This document shows, piece after piece, positions 53,761-61,613 of a DNA stretch of 64,000 bases. Source of the DNA: Flagellimonas myxillae (GTDB taxonomy: Bacteria > Bacteroidota > Bacteroidia > Flavobacteriales > Flavobacteriaceae); contig NZ_JAMFLY010000002.1 in the NCBI RefSeq assembly GCF_023502235.1, positions 124,001-188,000 of the forward strand. The letters run 5' to 3'. Positions within the stretch are counted from its first letter, which is position 1, and each line of letters starts with the position of its first letter. The position numbers were made by a program, and so were the translations under genes. The notes beneath the pieces are model-generated. The model saw nothing but the letters and a program-made list of their open reading frames with translations, was not told the origin of the DNA and searched no databases.

Positions 53761-55446
53761 ATGATGACTACCAAAGTAAAACAGGCGACACGTGCCCAAG
53801 AATCCACCAATGCCATTGAGCGGTTATACATTACTATGCGTCACCTTCTCAATCGAGGATTTTATAAGCCGTCTGGAGTTTCTGGTAATGCCCTAAGAAC
53901 CGCCTTGCTCCTTTTAAGGCCTGAGATTTATGGGTCTGTTGCGGAGGAAAAAGCCGAACTTAATGGTCTTATCTATGTTTTGGAACGATTACCTGAGGGT
54001 ATTGAGGAATGCCGTTATATCAACCTTACTTCGGACGAAGGTTTTTCCAAATCCCATTTAACAGCCATCATTCCACCCAAAAGAAGAAGAAATTGCTACC
54101 GTATTGACGAGGAGCAAATGAACATCGAGATTACTCGGGGGAGAAGTGATATTTATGACATTCTTACCCACCTTACCTTCCTATTCATCGAGTCTGGGAA
54201 AATCTGCAAACGGGTATTGGTCGACGGTACCGACACCATTCGGGATTGGGATAAGCTCTCGGAATTCATCAATAGCGACGAGAAAACCAGCGCCGAGAGG
54301 GAAATTTCGATGATACATGCTGCCAATATTTTGGGCAGGACCTTTGAGGATGTGGTGGAAATTCAGGAAAAACTTAAGACCAAGAACAATCCAGATCGGT
54401 TTTTGGACGTGATTTATTGGCTAGGAAAACTGGCCATTGAGGAAGAAACAACAGGTTTAAAGAGAACCATAACCTTTAGTCCCTTGCTACGGGAACGATT
54501 GGGCCACCATATTCATGGTGAACGATGGGCGCAAATGATCAAGCAAACATTGGCCAAAAACAAGTTGCTGCACAGACCATTGCACATTATCAGTGCCAAC
54601 ATGCACAGTGTCATGAATTCCCTGTTTGCTAAAAACACATTGTCCAAAGAGCTTCCGGATACTAAGTCTTTGGACGTTTACGAAACTTTGAGCTCTTCCG
54701 AAAACAAACAACTCCGAAAAAAAGTGGAGCAGGTCGCGGAAAAGAACGGAATGCTCTTTTTGGATGATCGTTCTGGGGCCAATATTGACGTGCAGATTTT
54801 TGATACCGCCAAATTTGGGAAGGATACCTGCTGTTATCGTTTCCCAGAAGGAATATCCACGGATGAAAAACCAGTTATCTTCGTCATGGATTATGCTTTT
54901 GGCGAGCAGGCCTATGAGACCATAGACGAGTTACTAAAACCTTTTGAGGTTAACGGCCAAAAAGAGTTTTTGAACGTAGATTCCATTTCCATTATGGGCA
55001 AAGCAGGAATTTTGGAGGGGGGAAAGGGAGATTTAATGATTCCTTCCGCCCACATTTTTGAGGGATCAGCAGACAACTACCCCTTCGACAATGAGCTTTG
55101 TAAAGAAGATTTTGAAGGACATGGTCTCAAGGTGCTGGAAGGTGCTATGGTTACGGTATTGGGAACTTCCCTTCAGAACAAGGACATCCTGAAATTTTTC
55201 CATGAATCCACTTGGAATGTTATTGGTTTGGAAATGGAAGGGGTGCATTACCAAAAGGCGATTCAATCGGCCTCAAAAATTAGAAAGAGCATTAGCAAAG
55301 ATGTTAAGGTCAGGTATGCATATTACGCATCGGACAATCCATTGGAAACTGGAAGCACTTTGGCGTCAGGCGGTCTTGGTACCACAGGAGTAAAACCAAC
55401 ATACTTGATAACAGATAGAATTTTAAAACAAATATTCAATTCATAA
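53761..55446 (+). CDS. Uncharacterised protein, DUF6909-like
   Basis: A 561-residue cytoplasmic protein with no signal or membrane segment, of a family I recall as DUF6909, kept in Bacteroidota. Its N-terminal half is helical (LYITMRHLLNRGFYKPSG). The C-terminal half has a segment VIGLEMEGVHYQKAIQSA, with the E-M-E-G pattern used by nucleoside phosphorylases and AMP nucleosidase to hold ribose, and FVMDYAFGEQAYETIDELL, also reminiscent of AMP nucleosidase. This points to a nucleoside-phosphorylase fold, but it is inference. It ends one base before the Wzz-like gene. Confidence 0.72.
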   Translation: MMTTKVKQATRAQESTNAIERLYITMRHLLNRGFYKPSGVSGNALRTALLLLRPEIYGSVAEEKAELNGLIYVLERLPEGIEECRYINLTSDEGFSKSHLTAIIPPKRRRNCYRIDEEQMNIEITRGRSDIYDILTHLTFLFIESGKICKRVLVDGTDTIRDWDKLSEFINSDEKTSAEREISMIHAANILGRTFEDVVEIQEKLKTKNNPDRFLDVIYWLGKLAIEEETTGLKRTITFSPLLRERLGHHIHGERWAQMIKQTLAKNKLLHRPLHIISANMHSVMNSLFAKNTLSKELPDTKSLDVYETLSSSENKQLRKKVEQVAEKNGMLFLDDRSGANIDVQIFDTAKFGKDTCCYRFPEGISTDEKPVIFVMDYAFGEQAYETIDELLKPFEVNGQKEFLNVDSISIMGKAGILEGGKGDLMIPSAHIFEGSADNYPFDNELCKEDFEGHGLKVLEGAMVTVLGTSLQNKDILKFFHESTWNVIGLEMEGVHYQKAIQSASKIRKSISKDVKVRYAYYASDNPLETGSTLASGGLGTTGVKPTYLITDRILKQIFNS

Positions 55447-55447
55447 A

Positions 55448-56497
55448 ATGGCAGAACAACCAGTAAACAACGGCACTTCGGACGAGATTGATTTGGGTCA
55501 ATTATTCCAAATGATCGGCAGGGCATTTGAGCGTTTCTTCAATTTTATCGGCAGCATATTAAAGGGAGTCTTTCATTTGGTCATCCTTTTGTTGATTTTC
55601 ATCCAAAAAAACATAATAGTGTTGGCCATTGCCGTTATTGTTGGGGCTGTTGCAGGGTATTTTTTGGACAAGAATCTACCAGAAAAGTATGTTTCCAAAA
55701 TGGTTGTGGAACCAAACTTTAATAGTGTGCAGCAGTTGTACAACAATATTGATTTCTACAACGATCTAGCGAAGGCACAGGACTCCACCACCTTGGCCAC
55801 TGCACTCAACATCACAGAATATGAGGCAGGAAGCGTTAAGGAGATATTTGTGGATTCCTATTCGGATGAAAACCAGAAAATTGCACTGTTTGACGATTTC
55901 ATAAAAGATTTGGATACCACCACCATCAAAACCATCGATTTTGACAACTATTTGGATAACTTTAATTCGTTGGACGCAAGATTTCATCAAATTTCAGTGG
56001 TTAGTACCGACAACAAAGTGGCCAAAAAAATGCAGCCGGCCATCATCGCGTCCATATCAGTCAACGATTATTTTAAGCTTCAGAAGAAAATAAATGATGA
56101 AAACCTAGACCTCCAGGAAGATATCTATATGCACCAATTGGCAGAAATAGATTCCCTTCAAAGCCTTTATCGTACAGTTTTGATCAAGGAAGCGGACAAA
56201 CCCATGCAAGGAACCAATATTAATTTGGCAGAAAATGGGGAATCGCAGAATAAAGAACTGGCACTCATTCAAGAGCGCGAGGTACTTAAGGAAAGATTGG
56301 TCCGCCTAAACAGAGAACGGGCCAACAAGTCTGAAATCCTAAATATCATAAGTGATTTTCCAACCAGGGGCGTGGAATTGAAAGGGCTTTGGAATAGATA
56401 TCTTTTCCTTTTTCCCTTAGTTTTGGTGCTATTGGTAGTGGGAGTACTCTGGGGCTTACAATTGAACAATTATTTGCGAAACTACGGCAAGAGTTAG
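55448..56497 (+). CDS. Wzz-like polysaccharide chain-length/export protein
   Basis: A 349-residue inner-membrane protein with two membrane segments, near residues 38-75 (including IIVLAIAVIVGAVAGYFL) and 315-340 (LFLFPLVLVLLVVGVLWGL), and a periplasmic domain with coiled-coil-prone helices between. Two terminal membrane segments around a helical periplasmic part, and the KYVSKMVVEPNFNS beta-strand region after the first, resemble Wzz/PCP proteins. No tyrosine kinase domain is seen. It lies one base after the DUF6909-like gene and 135 bases before the sulfation operon. Confidence 0.7.
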   Translation: MAEQPVNNGTSDEIDLGQLFQMIGRAFERFFNFIGSILKGVFHLVILLLIFIQKNIIVLAIAVIVGAVAGYFLDKNLPEKYVSKMVVEPNFNSVQQLYNNIDFYNDLAKAQDSTTLATALNITEYEAGSVKEIFVDSYSDENQKIALFDDFIKDLDTTTIKTIDFDNYLDNFNSLDARFHQISVVSTDNKVAKKMQPAIIASISVNDYFKLQKKINDENLDLQEDIYMHQLAEIDSLQSLYRTVLIKEADKPMQGTNINLAENGESQNKELALIQEREVLKERLVRLNRERANKSEILNIISDFPTRGVELKGLWNRYLFLFPLVLVLLVVGVLWGLQLNNYLRNYGKS

Positions 56498-56614
56498 GTC
56501 AAGATTGAGTGCTTTGTTAATTCTAAAACGCATTTGGTTGGATAATAGCACAATAACTGGCTTTTTTGTGGTTAATTGTTTTGTCGTTTTATTCCCACAG
56601 AAACGGAATTATGT

Positions 56615-56622
56615 TAGTTTTG
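56615..56622 (+). promoter_or_regulatory. Promoter -7 box of the cysQ operon
   Basis: TAGTTTTG fits TAnnTTTG exactly and ends 10 bases before the cysQ ATG at 56633. Confidence 0.5.
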
Positions 56623-56632
56623 CAAAAATTTT

Positions 56633-57454
56633 ATGGAATTGAAAACCAACCTCAAAATCTCAAGCCTATTAAAAACGGCAATCGACGCTTCCATTGAGGC
56701 AGGGAAGGCTATTTTGGAGGTCTATGAAAATACAGATTTCCAAGTTCATGAAAAAGGGGATAAATCTCCTTTAACTGCTGCAGACCTGAATTCCAACAAA
56801 GTCATTAACGAGTATTTGGTGCCCACCCAAATTCCCATAATTTCCGAAGAGAACAAGCAATTGGACTTTGAAGTTAGAAAGCAGTGGGAAACATGTTGGA
56901 TGGTGGACCCATTGGATGGCACTAAGGAGTTTATCAAAAGAAATGGTGAGTTTACCGTTAATATTGCTTTGATTCATGATGGGGCACCAGTTCTAGGGGT
57001 GATTTATGTTCCCGTAACCAGGGAATTGTACTTCGCCGAGATAAAGGACCAGAAGGCATTTAAGTTGGTATTAAATGAAAACCATGAACTTCCCGATACT
57101 CCTTTAACGGCTTCGAACCAGATTCACCCGGGATCCGAATCCCAATCCAAAATTAGGATTGTCGGGAGCCGATCGCACATGAATTCCGACACCGAGCACT
57201 TTATATCGAACATTAAGGAACAATATGAAGAGGTGGAAATCGTTTCCAAGGGAAGCTCATTGAAGTTTTGTTTGGTGGCCGAGGGCAAGGCGGATATCTA
57301 TCCTCGCTTTGCGCCGACCATGGAGTGGGACACGGCTGCAGGACATGCAATTTGCAAGGCAGTTGGACTCCAAGTAATTTCCAACGACACCAATGAGGAG
57401 CTGCCTTATAATAAAGAGAATTTATTGAACAGTCATTTCCTAATAAGAAATTAA
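56633..57454 (+). CDS. cysQ: 3'(2'),5'-bisphosphate nucleotidase (PAP phosphatase)
   Basis: A 273-residue enzyme of the inositol-monophosphatase superfamily that removes the 3'-phosphate from PAP, the by-product of sulfotransferases. The metal sites are seen as IISEENK (Glu), the DPLDGTKEF motif (about 92-100) and WDTAAGHAI near the C terminus. Length is normal. It is the first gene of a tight operon; its stop overlaps the next ATG as TAATG. PAP recycling fits the sulfotransferase downstream. Confidence 0.94.
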   Translation: MELKTNLKISSLLKTAIDASIEAGKAILEVYENTDFQVHEKGDKSPLTAADLNSNKVINEYLVPTQIPIISEENKQLDFEVRKQWETCWMVDPLDGTKEFIKRNGEFTVNIALIHDGAPVLGVIYVPVTRELYFAEIKDQKAFKLVLNENHELPDTPLTASNQIHPGSESQSKIRIVGSRSHMNSDTEHFISNIKEQYEEVEIVSKGSSLKFCLVAEGKADIYPRFAPTMEWDTAAGHAICKAVGLQVISNDTNEELPYNKENLLNSHFLIRN

Positions 57455-57885
57455 TGGGAAAAGTCTCTTATAAAAGGCATTTGGCCAAAACCATTACTTG
57501 GCGTCTCGTAGGAACGCTAGATACGATCATACTTTCTTGGCTGATTACGGGTAATCCGTTTACAGGACTTAAGATTGGGATTGCAGAAATGGTCACCAAA
57601 ATGGTTTTATACTATCTTCACGAAAGGGCATGGCTTTCTGTGGATGTTACCAATAGCCAAAAGAGACACTTAATAAAAACGGTTACTTGGCGGGGTATAG
57701 GAACATTGGATACCATATTGCTTTCATGGGTCATTACTGGAAACCCGCTCACAGGATTGAAGATTGGTTTTGCAGAGGTAATCACCAAGATGATTTTGTA
57801 CTATTTGCATGAAAGGGCCTGGTATCGTATTAACTACGGTCTGGACATTCGAAAAAGAGCTAAAAAATGGAAAAGAACATCATAA
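57454..57885 (+). CDS. Double DUF2061 small membrane protein
   Basis: A 143-residue protein made of two copies of DUF2061: KRHLAKTITWRLVGTLDTI to about residue 63 and KRHLIKTVTWRGIGTLDTI from about 69, each ending VTKMVLYYLHERAW or ITKMILYYLHERAW. Each copy has two hydrophobic segments. DUF2061 genes are frequently next to PAPS-synthesis genes; a role in sulfate supply or uptake is possible but not shown. It overlaps cysC by 19 bases. Confidence 0.85.
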   Translation: MGKVSYKRHLAKTITWRLVGTLDTIILSWLITGNPFTGLKIGIAEMVTKMVLYYLHERAWLSVDVTNSQKRHLIKTVTWRGIGTLDTILLSWVITGNPLTGLKIGFAEVITKMILYYLHERAWYRINYGLDIRKRAKKWKRTS

Positions 57886-58469
57886 CCCATAACTACAAGA
57901 TAAGTAGAAGTGAAAGACGGGCTTTGAACAAGCACAACTCTTTTCTCATTTTTTTGACAGGCCTTTCTGGGTCAGGAAAGTCAACAGTTGCCAATGCCCT
58001 GGAACAAAAGCTTTTTGAAACCGGAATTAAAACATATGTCTTAGACGGAGACAATGTTAGAAGGGGGATCAATTTTGACCTAACCTTTAGTCCGGAAGAC
58101 CGTTCCGAAAACAATAGAAGGATCGGTGAGATTTCCAAGTTGTTTATCGATGCCGGAATCGTTGTGTTGGCTGCGTTTGTCGCACCCTATAGTAAAGACC
58201 GTGAGTTTATCAAAAAAACGGTAGGGGCAGAAAATTATGTAGAGGTTTTTGTAAATACGAGTTTGGAGGAGTGTGAAAATAGGGATGTTAAGGGATTGTA
58301 TAAAAAGGCCCGGGCCGGGGAAATAAAAAACATGACCGGGTTATCGGCACCCTATGAAATCCCCTCGAGCCCCGATGTAACGGTAACGGAAAAGCACTCC
58401 ATAAAGGAAAGTGTTGAAATAATATATAAGGCTATTCAAAAAAAATTAGAACTTCAAGAAAATGAGTAA
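57867..58469 (+). CDS. cysC: Adenylyl-sulfate kinase
   Basis: A 200-residue enzyme that phosphorylates APS to PAPS with ATP. The P-loop GLSGSGKST is at 32-40, followed by YVLDGDNVRRGINFDLTFSPEDRSENNRRIGE, containing the DGDN substrate motif. The middle block around FVNTSLEECENRDVKGLYKKARAGEIKNMTG is also conserved. It is a stand-alone CysC. Its last codons overlap cysD by 8 bases, so it is translationally coupled. Confidence 0.95.
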   Translation: MEKNIITHNYKISRSERRALNKHNSFLIFLTGLSGSGKSTVANALEQKLFETGIKTYVLDGDNVRRGINFDLTFSPEDRSENNRRIGEISKLFIDAGIVVLAAFVAPYSKDREFIKKTVGAENYVEVFVNTSLEECENRDVKGLYKKARAGEIKNMTGLSAPYEIPSSPDVTVTEKHSIKESVEIIYKAIQKKLELQENE

Positions 58470-59367
58470 GTACTATTTAAATTATCTGGATGAATTGGAA
58501 TCCGAGGCCATTTACGTGCTTCGTGAGGTGTGGGCGCAATTCCAGAACCCCGTGATATTGTTTTCAGGAGGGAAGGACTCCATTGTGGTGACCCATTTGG
58601 CCAAGAAGGCCTTTTTTCCAAGCAAAATACCATTCGCACTAATGCATGTGGACACAGGACATAACTTCCCTGAAACCATCAAGTTTAGGGATGACCTCAT
58701 CAACACGCTTGGGGTCAGGCTCATTGTAGGTTCTGTACAAGAATCCATCGATACCGGACGGGTCGCTGAGGAAAAAGGGAAAAATGCCACCCGTAATGCC
58801 CTGCAGATTACCACACTTTTGGACGCAATCGAGACCAACAAAGTAGATTGTGCCATAGGAGGAGGACGAAGGGATGAAGAAAAGGCCAGGGCCAAGGAAC
58901 GGTTTTTTTCACACCGTGACGATTTTGGCCAGTGGGATCCAAAGCACCAAAGACCAGAATTATGGAACCTCTTTAATGGGAAGCATTTTGAAGGAGAGCA
59001 TTTCCGTGCATTTCCAATTAGTAATTGGACGGAAATGGATGTCTGGAACTATATTAAAAGAGAAAATATTGAAATACCATCCTTGTACTTTGCACACGAA
59101 AGGGAAGTGGTTTGGAGAAACAATTCTTGGATCCCCCATTCGGAATTTTTGCAATTGGAGGAAAACGAAAATATTGAAACCAAAAGGATTCGATTCAGGA
59201 CCTTGGGAGACATTACCATTACCGGGGGTATAGAATCCGAAGCCGATACGGTAGAAAAAATTGCGCAAGAAGTTGCGGCAATGCGTCAAACGGAAAGAGG
59301 TAATCGTACCGATGATAAACGGTCCGAGACCGCCATGGAAGACAGAAAAAAACAAGGATATTTTTAA
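58462..59367 (+). CDS. cysD: Sulfate adenylyltransferase subunit 2
   Basis: A 301-residue PP-loop ATP pyrophosphatase, the catalytic half of ATP sulfurylase, which makes APS from ATP and sulfate. The PP-loop is VILFSGGKDSIVVTHLA (about 31-46), and the GGGRRDEEKARAKERFFSHRD and ERGNRTDDKRSETAMEDRKKQGYF segments are conserved in CysD. Length is normal. Eight bases separate it from cysN. Confidence 0.96.
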   Translation: MSKYYLNYLDELESEAIYVLREVWAQFQNPVILFSGGKDSIVVTHLAKKAFFPSKIPFALMHVDTGHNFPETIKFRDDLINTLGVRLIVGSVQESIDTGRVAEEKGKNATRNALQITTLLDAIETNKVDCAIGGGRRDEEKARAKERFFSHRDDFGQWDPKHQRPELWNLFNGKHFEGEHFRAFPISNWTEMDVWNYIKRENIEIPSLYFAHEREVVWRNNSWIPHSEFLQLEENENIETKRIRFRTLGDITITGGIESEADTVEKIAQEVAAMRQTERGNRTDDKRSETAMEDRKKQGYF

Positions 59368-59375
59368 GCATTAAG

Positions 59376-60629
59376 ATGTTAGACAACAATCAATTACTTA
59401 GGTTTACCACTGCAGGAAGTGTGGACGATGGAAAAAGCACCCTTATAGGAAGGCTGCTGTACGATTCCAAATCCATTTTTGAAGACCAGTTGGAGGCCAT
59501 AGAGAACACAAGCAAGCAAAAAGGACACGAAGGAGTGGATTTGGCCCTTTTTACCGATGGTTTGAGGGATGAACGGGAACAAGGGATTACCATTGACGTA
59601 GCGTATCGTTACTTTACCACCCCTAAGAGAAAATTCATTATTGCCGATACTCCGGGACACATTCAATATACCAGAAATATGGTTACCGGAGCCTCTACGG
59701 CCAATGCCGCCATAATTTTGGTGGACGCAAGGCATGGGGTTATCGAGCAAACCAAACGCCATGCGTTTATTGCATCCTTGCTTCAGATTCCACATATCAT
59801 AGTATGTATCAACAAAATGGACTTGGTTGAGTTCAAGGAAGAAGCGTACAATAAAGTAATAGCCCAGTTCGAGGAGTTTTCGTCCAAGCTATTGGTAAAA
59901 GATGTCCGATTTATTCCTATCAGTGCCTTATTGGGGGACAACGTGGTAAACCGATCAGAGAATATGGACTGGTACCAAGGCGCCCCATTATTACACACTT
60001 TGGAAACCATGCATATCAGCAGCGATATTAATAAAGTGGATGCAAGATTCCCTGTTCAAACTGTACTGCGCCCTCAAAGCGAAGAGTATCGGGACTACAG
60101 GGGTTATGCAGGTCGTGTGGCCAGTGGCGTATTTAGAAAAGGAGATGAGATCACTGTCCTGCCATCAGGATTTACATCAGCAATTAAATCCATAAACGCC
60201 CATGACAAAGAGCTGGAAGAAGCCTTTGCACCCATGTCCGTTTCCATAACCTTGGAAGATGATATTGATATCAGCAGGGGTGATATGATCGCACGTTCGA
60301 ATAACAAACCGGAACCCAGCCAAGATGTGGAAGCCATGATTTGTTGGTTGCATAACGATCCGGCAAAACCTAGGGCCAAGTATACTATCAGACATACATC
60401 CAATGAGCAAAAGGCGATGATCAAGGAGGTGATTTATAAGATCGATATCAATACCCTAAACAGAAAGCCGGAAGATGTGGATTTGGGGATGAATGATATT
60501 TGCAAGGTAAAAATCAGGACCACAAAACCTTTATTGATCGATTCTTATCGGGAGAACCGCACTACGGGAAGCTTTATTTTGATAGATGAAAGCACCAATG
60601 AAACCGTAGCTGCGGGGATGGTTGTATAG
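59376..60629 (+). CDS. cysN: Sulfate adenylyltransferase subunit 1 (GTPase)
   Basis: A 417-residue translation-factor-type GTPase that drives CysD. The P-loop GSVDDGKST is at 14-22, then DEREQGITIDVAYRYF, DTPGHIQYTRNM and the NKMD motif. Two OB-like domains follow. The chain ends after the second one, so it is the short CysN with no fused CysC kinase, as expected with a separate cysC. The sulfotransferase follows after 27 bases. Confidence 0.96.
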   Translation: MLDNNQLLRFTTAGSVDDGKSTLIGRLLYDSKSIFEDQLEAIENTSKQKGHEGVDLALFTDGLRDEREQGITIDVAYRYFTTPKRKFIIADTPGHIQYTRNMVTGASTANAAIILVDARHGVIEQTKRHAFIASLLQIPHIIVCINKMDLVEFKEEAYNKVIAQFEEFSSKLLVKDVRFIPISALLGDNVVNRSENMDWYQGAPLLHTLETMHISSDINKVDARFPVQTVLRPQSEEYRDYRGYAGRVASGVFRKGDEITVLPSGFTSAIKSINAHDKELEEAFAPMSVSITLEDDIDISRGDMIARSNNKPEPSQDVEAMICWLHNDPAKPRAKYTIRHTSNEQKAMIKEVIYKIDINTLNRKPEDVDLGMNDICKVKIRTTKPLLIDSYRENRTTGSFILIDESTNETVAAGMVV

Positions 60630-60656
60630 ACTAGGTTAAGATTAACGGGCTTATAG

Positions 60657-61511
60657 TTGGACAAGACACTAATTTACATTCTAGGTGCGGGTCGTAGCGG
60701 AACAACCATATTGGACATTCTCCTTGGCAACTCTCAAGATACGATTAGTATAGGTGAGGTAAGCAGGTTTTGTAAAAGACAAGGTATTCCTCCAAAAAGA
60801 GAGAAGGAGGACCCTGTTTTTGGATATTGGGATGATGTTAGAAGGACCTTCGAGAGGGAAGGTTTCGATTATACGAAGGGAGAAGAAAGTGTTACAAACC
60901 ACGAATACCACACCCATTTTGTAAAAGCGGTTTTTGGGAAACACGATCAGGAATATATTGATATCATCCAAGAGTTTTATAAGGCAGTTTTTGACAGAAC
61001 CAAGGAAGCCGTATTGATAGAATCTTCCAAATACCCCCTTAGGGCCATGAACCTTTCTAAAATTTTCAACGGGGACTCACTAAAGATCAAATACATCTAT
61101 CTCAAAAAAGACCCGATACAGGTGGTTAGGTCGTTTAATAAGAAAAATATTGAGCAGCCACCAAAAGGGTTTCTCCTTTCCAACATTTACTATTTGACGG
61201 TAAATCTGATATGCCTTTGGACAGTTAAAATACTTCGCCGAAGAAAACATGCAGTGGCCATTGTTAAATACGATGATTTGGTGGCGCAGCCAATCAAAAC
61301 ATTGGATGACATTGCCATGAATCTTGGAGAAAACTTTGACGATTCAAAACAAAAAATTGCCAATAACAGACCATTGTATACGGGATTTTTGTTTGACGGG
61401 AATAGGATTAGATTACAGCAGGAAATTTTGCTTAGAAGTAAAACGGAAACCAGAAAGCTTACGCTTGGGGACTATTTTACAAAGATTTTCAACTACCTAG
61501 TTTACCGTTAG
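60657..61511 (+). CDS. Sulfotransferase (PAPS-dependent)
   Basis: A 284-residue sulfotransferase of the P-loop fold. The 5'-phosphosulfate-binding loop is GAGRSGTT (about 10-17) and the 3'-phosphate region is around KYIYLKKDPIQVVRSFNKK, with the conserved D-P-x-x-V-V-R-S pattern. The start is TTG (TTGGACAAG): the codon before it is TAG in frame, and no ATG occurs before the P-loop. It probably transfers sulfate from PAPS to a sugar or lipid; the acceptor is unknown. The only sulfotransferase in the window. Confidence 0.88.
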   Translation: MDKTLIYILGAGRSGTTILDILLGNSQDTISIGEVSRFCKRQGIPPKREKEDPVFGYWDDVRRTFEREGFDYTKGEESVTNHEYHTHFVKAVFGKHDQEYIDIIQEFYKAVFDRTKEAVLIESSKYPLRAMNLSKIFNGDSLKIKYIYLKKDPIQVVRSFNKKNIEQPPKGFLLSNIYYLTVNLICLWTVKILRRRKHAVAIVKYDDLVAQPIKTLDDIAMNLGENFDDSKQKIANNRPLYTGFLFDGNRIRLQQEILLRSKTETRKLTLGDYFTKIFNYLVYR

Positions 61512-61550
61512 AGAAAATACGATGTCCAAAGTATGTGAAAAGCTTTAAAG

Positions 61551-61558
61551 TATATTTG
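61551..61558 (+). promoter_or_regulatory. Promoter -7 box of the MBOAT gene
   Basis: TATATTTG fits TAnnTTTG exactly, 55 bases before the MBOAT start. Between them, 61581-61610, lies a nine-codon mini-ORF beginning with ATG and ending 3 bases before the true ATG. Confidence 0.5.
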
Positions 61559-61613
61559 TCACATTGATATTGGAGAAAAAATGAACACCGCAATAAAAAG
61601 GAGCTTATAAAGA

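Noticed and set aside
59376..60629. CysN as a fused CysNC protein
   Set aside because: The chain ends after the second OB-like domain at residue 417, and cysC is a separate gene.
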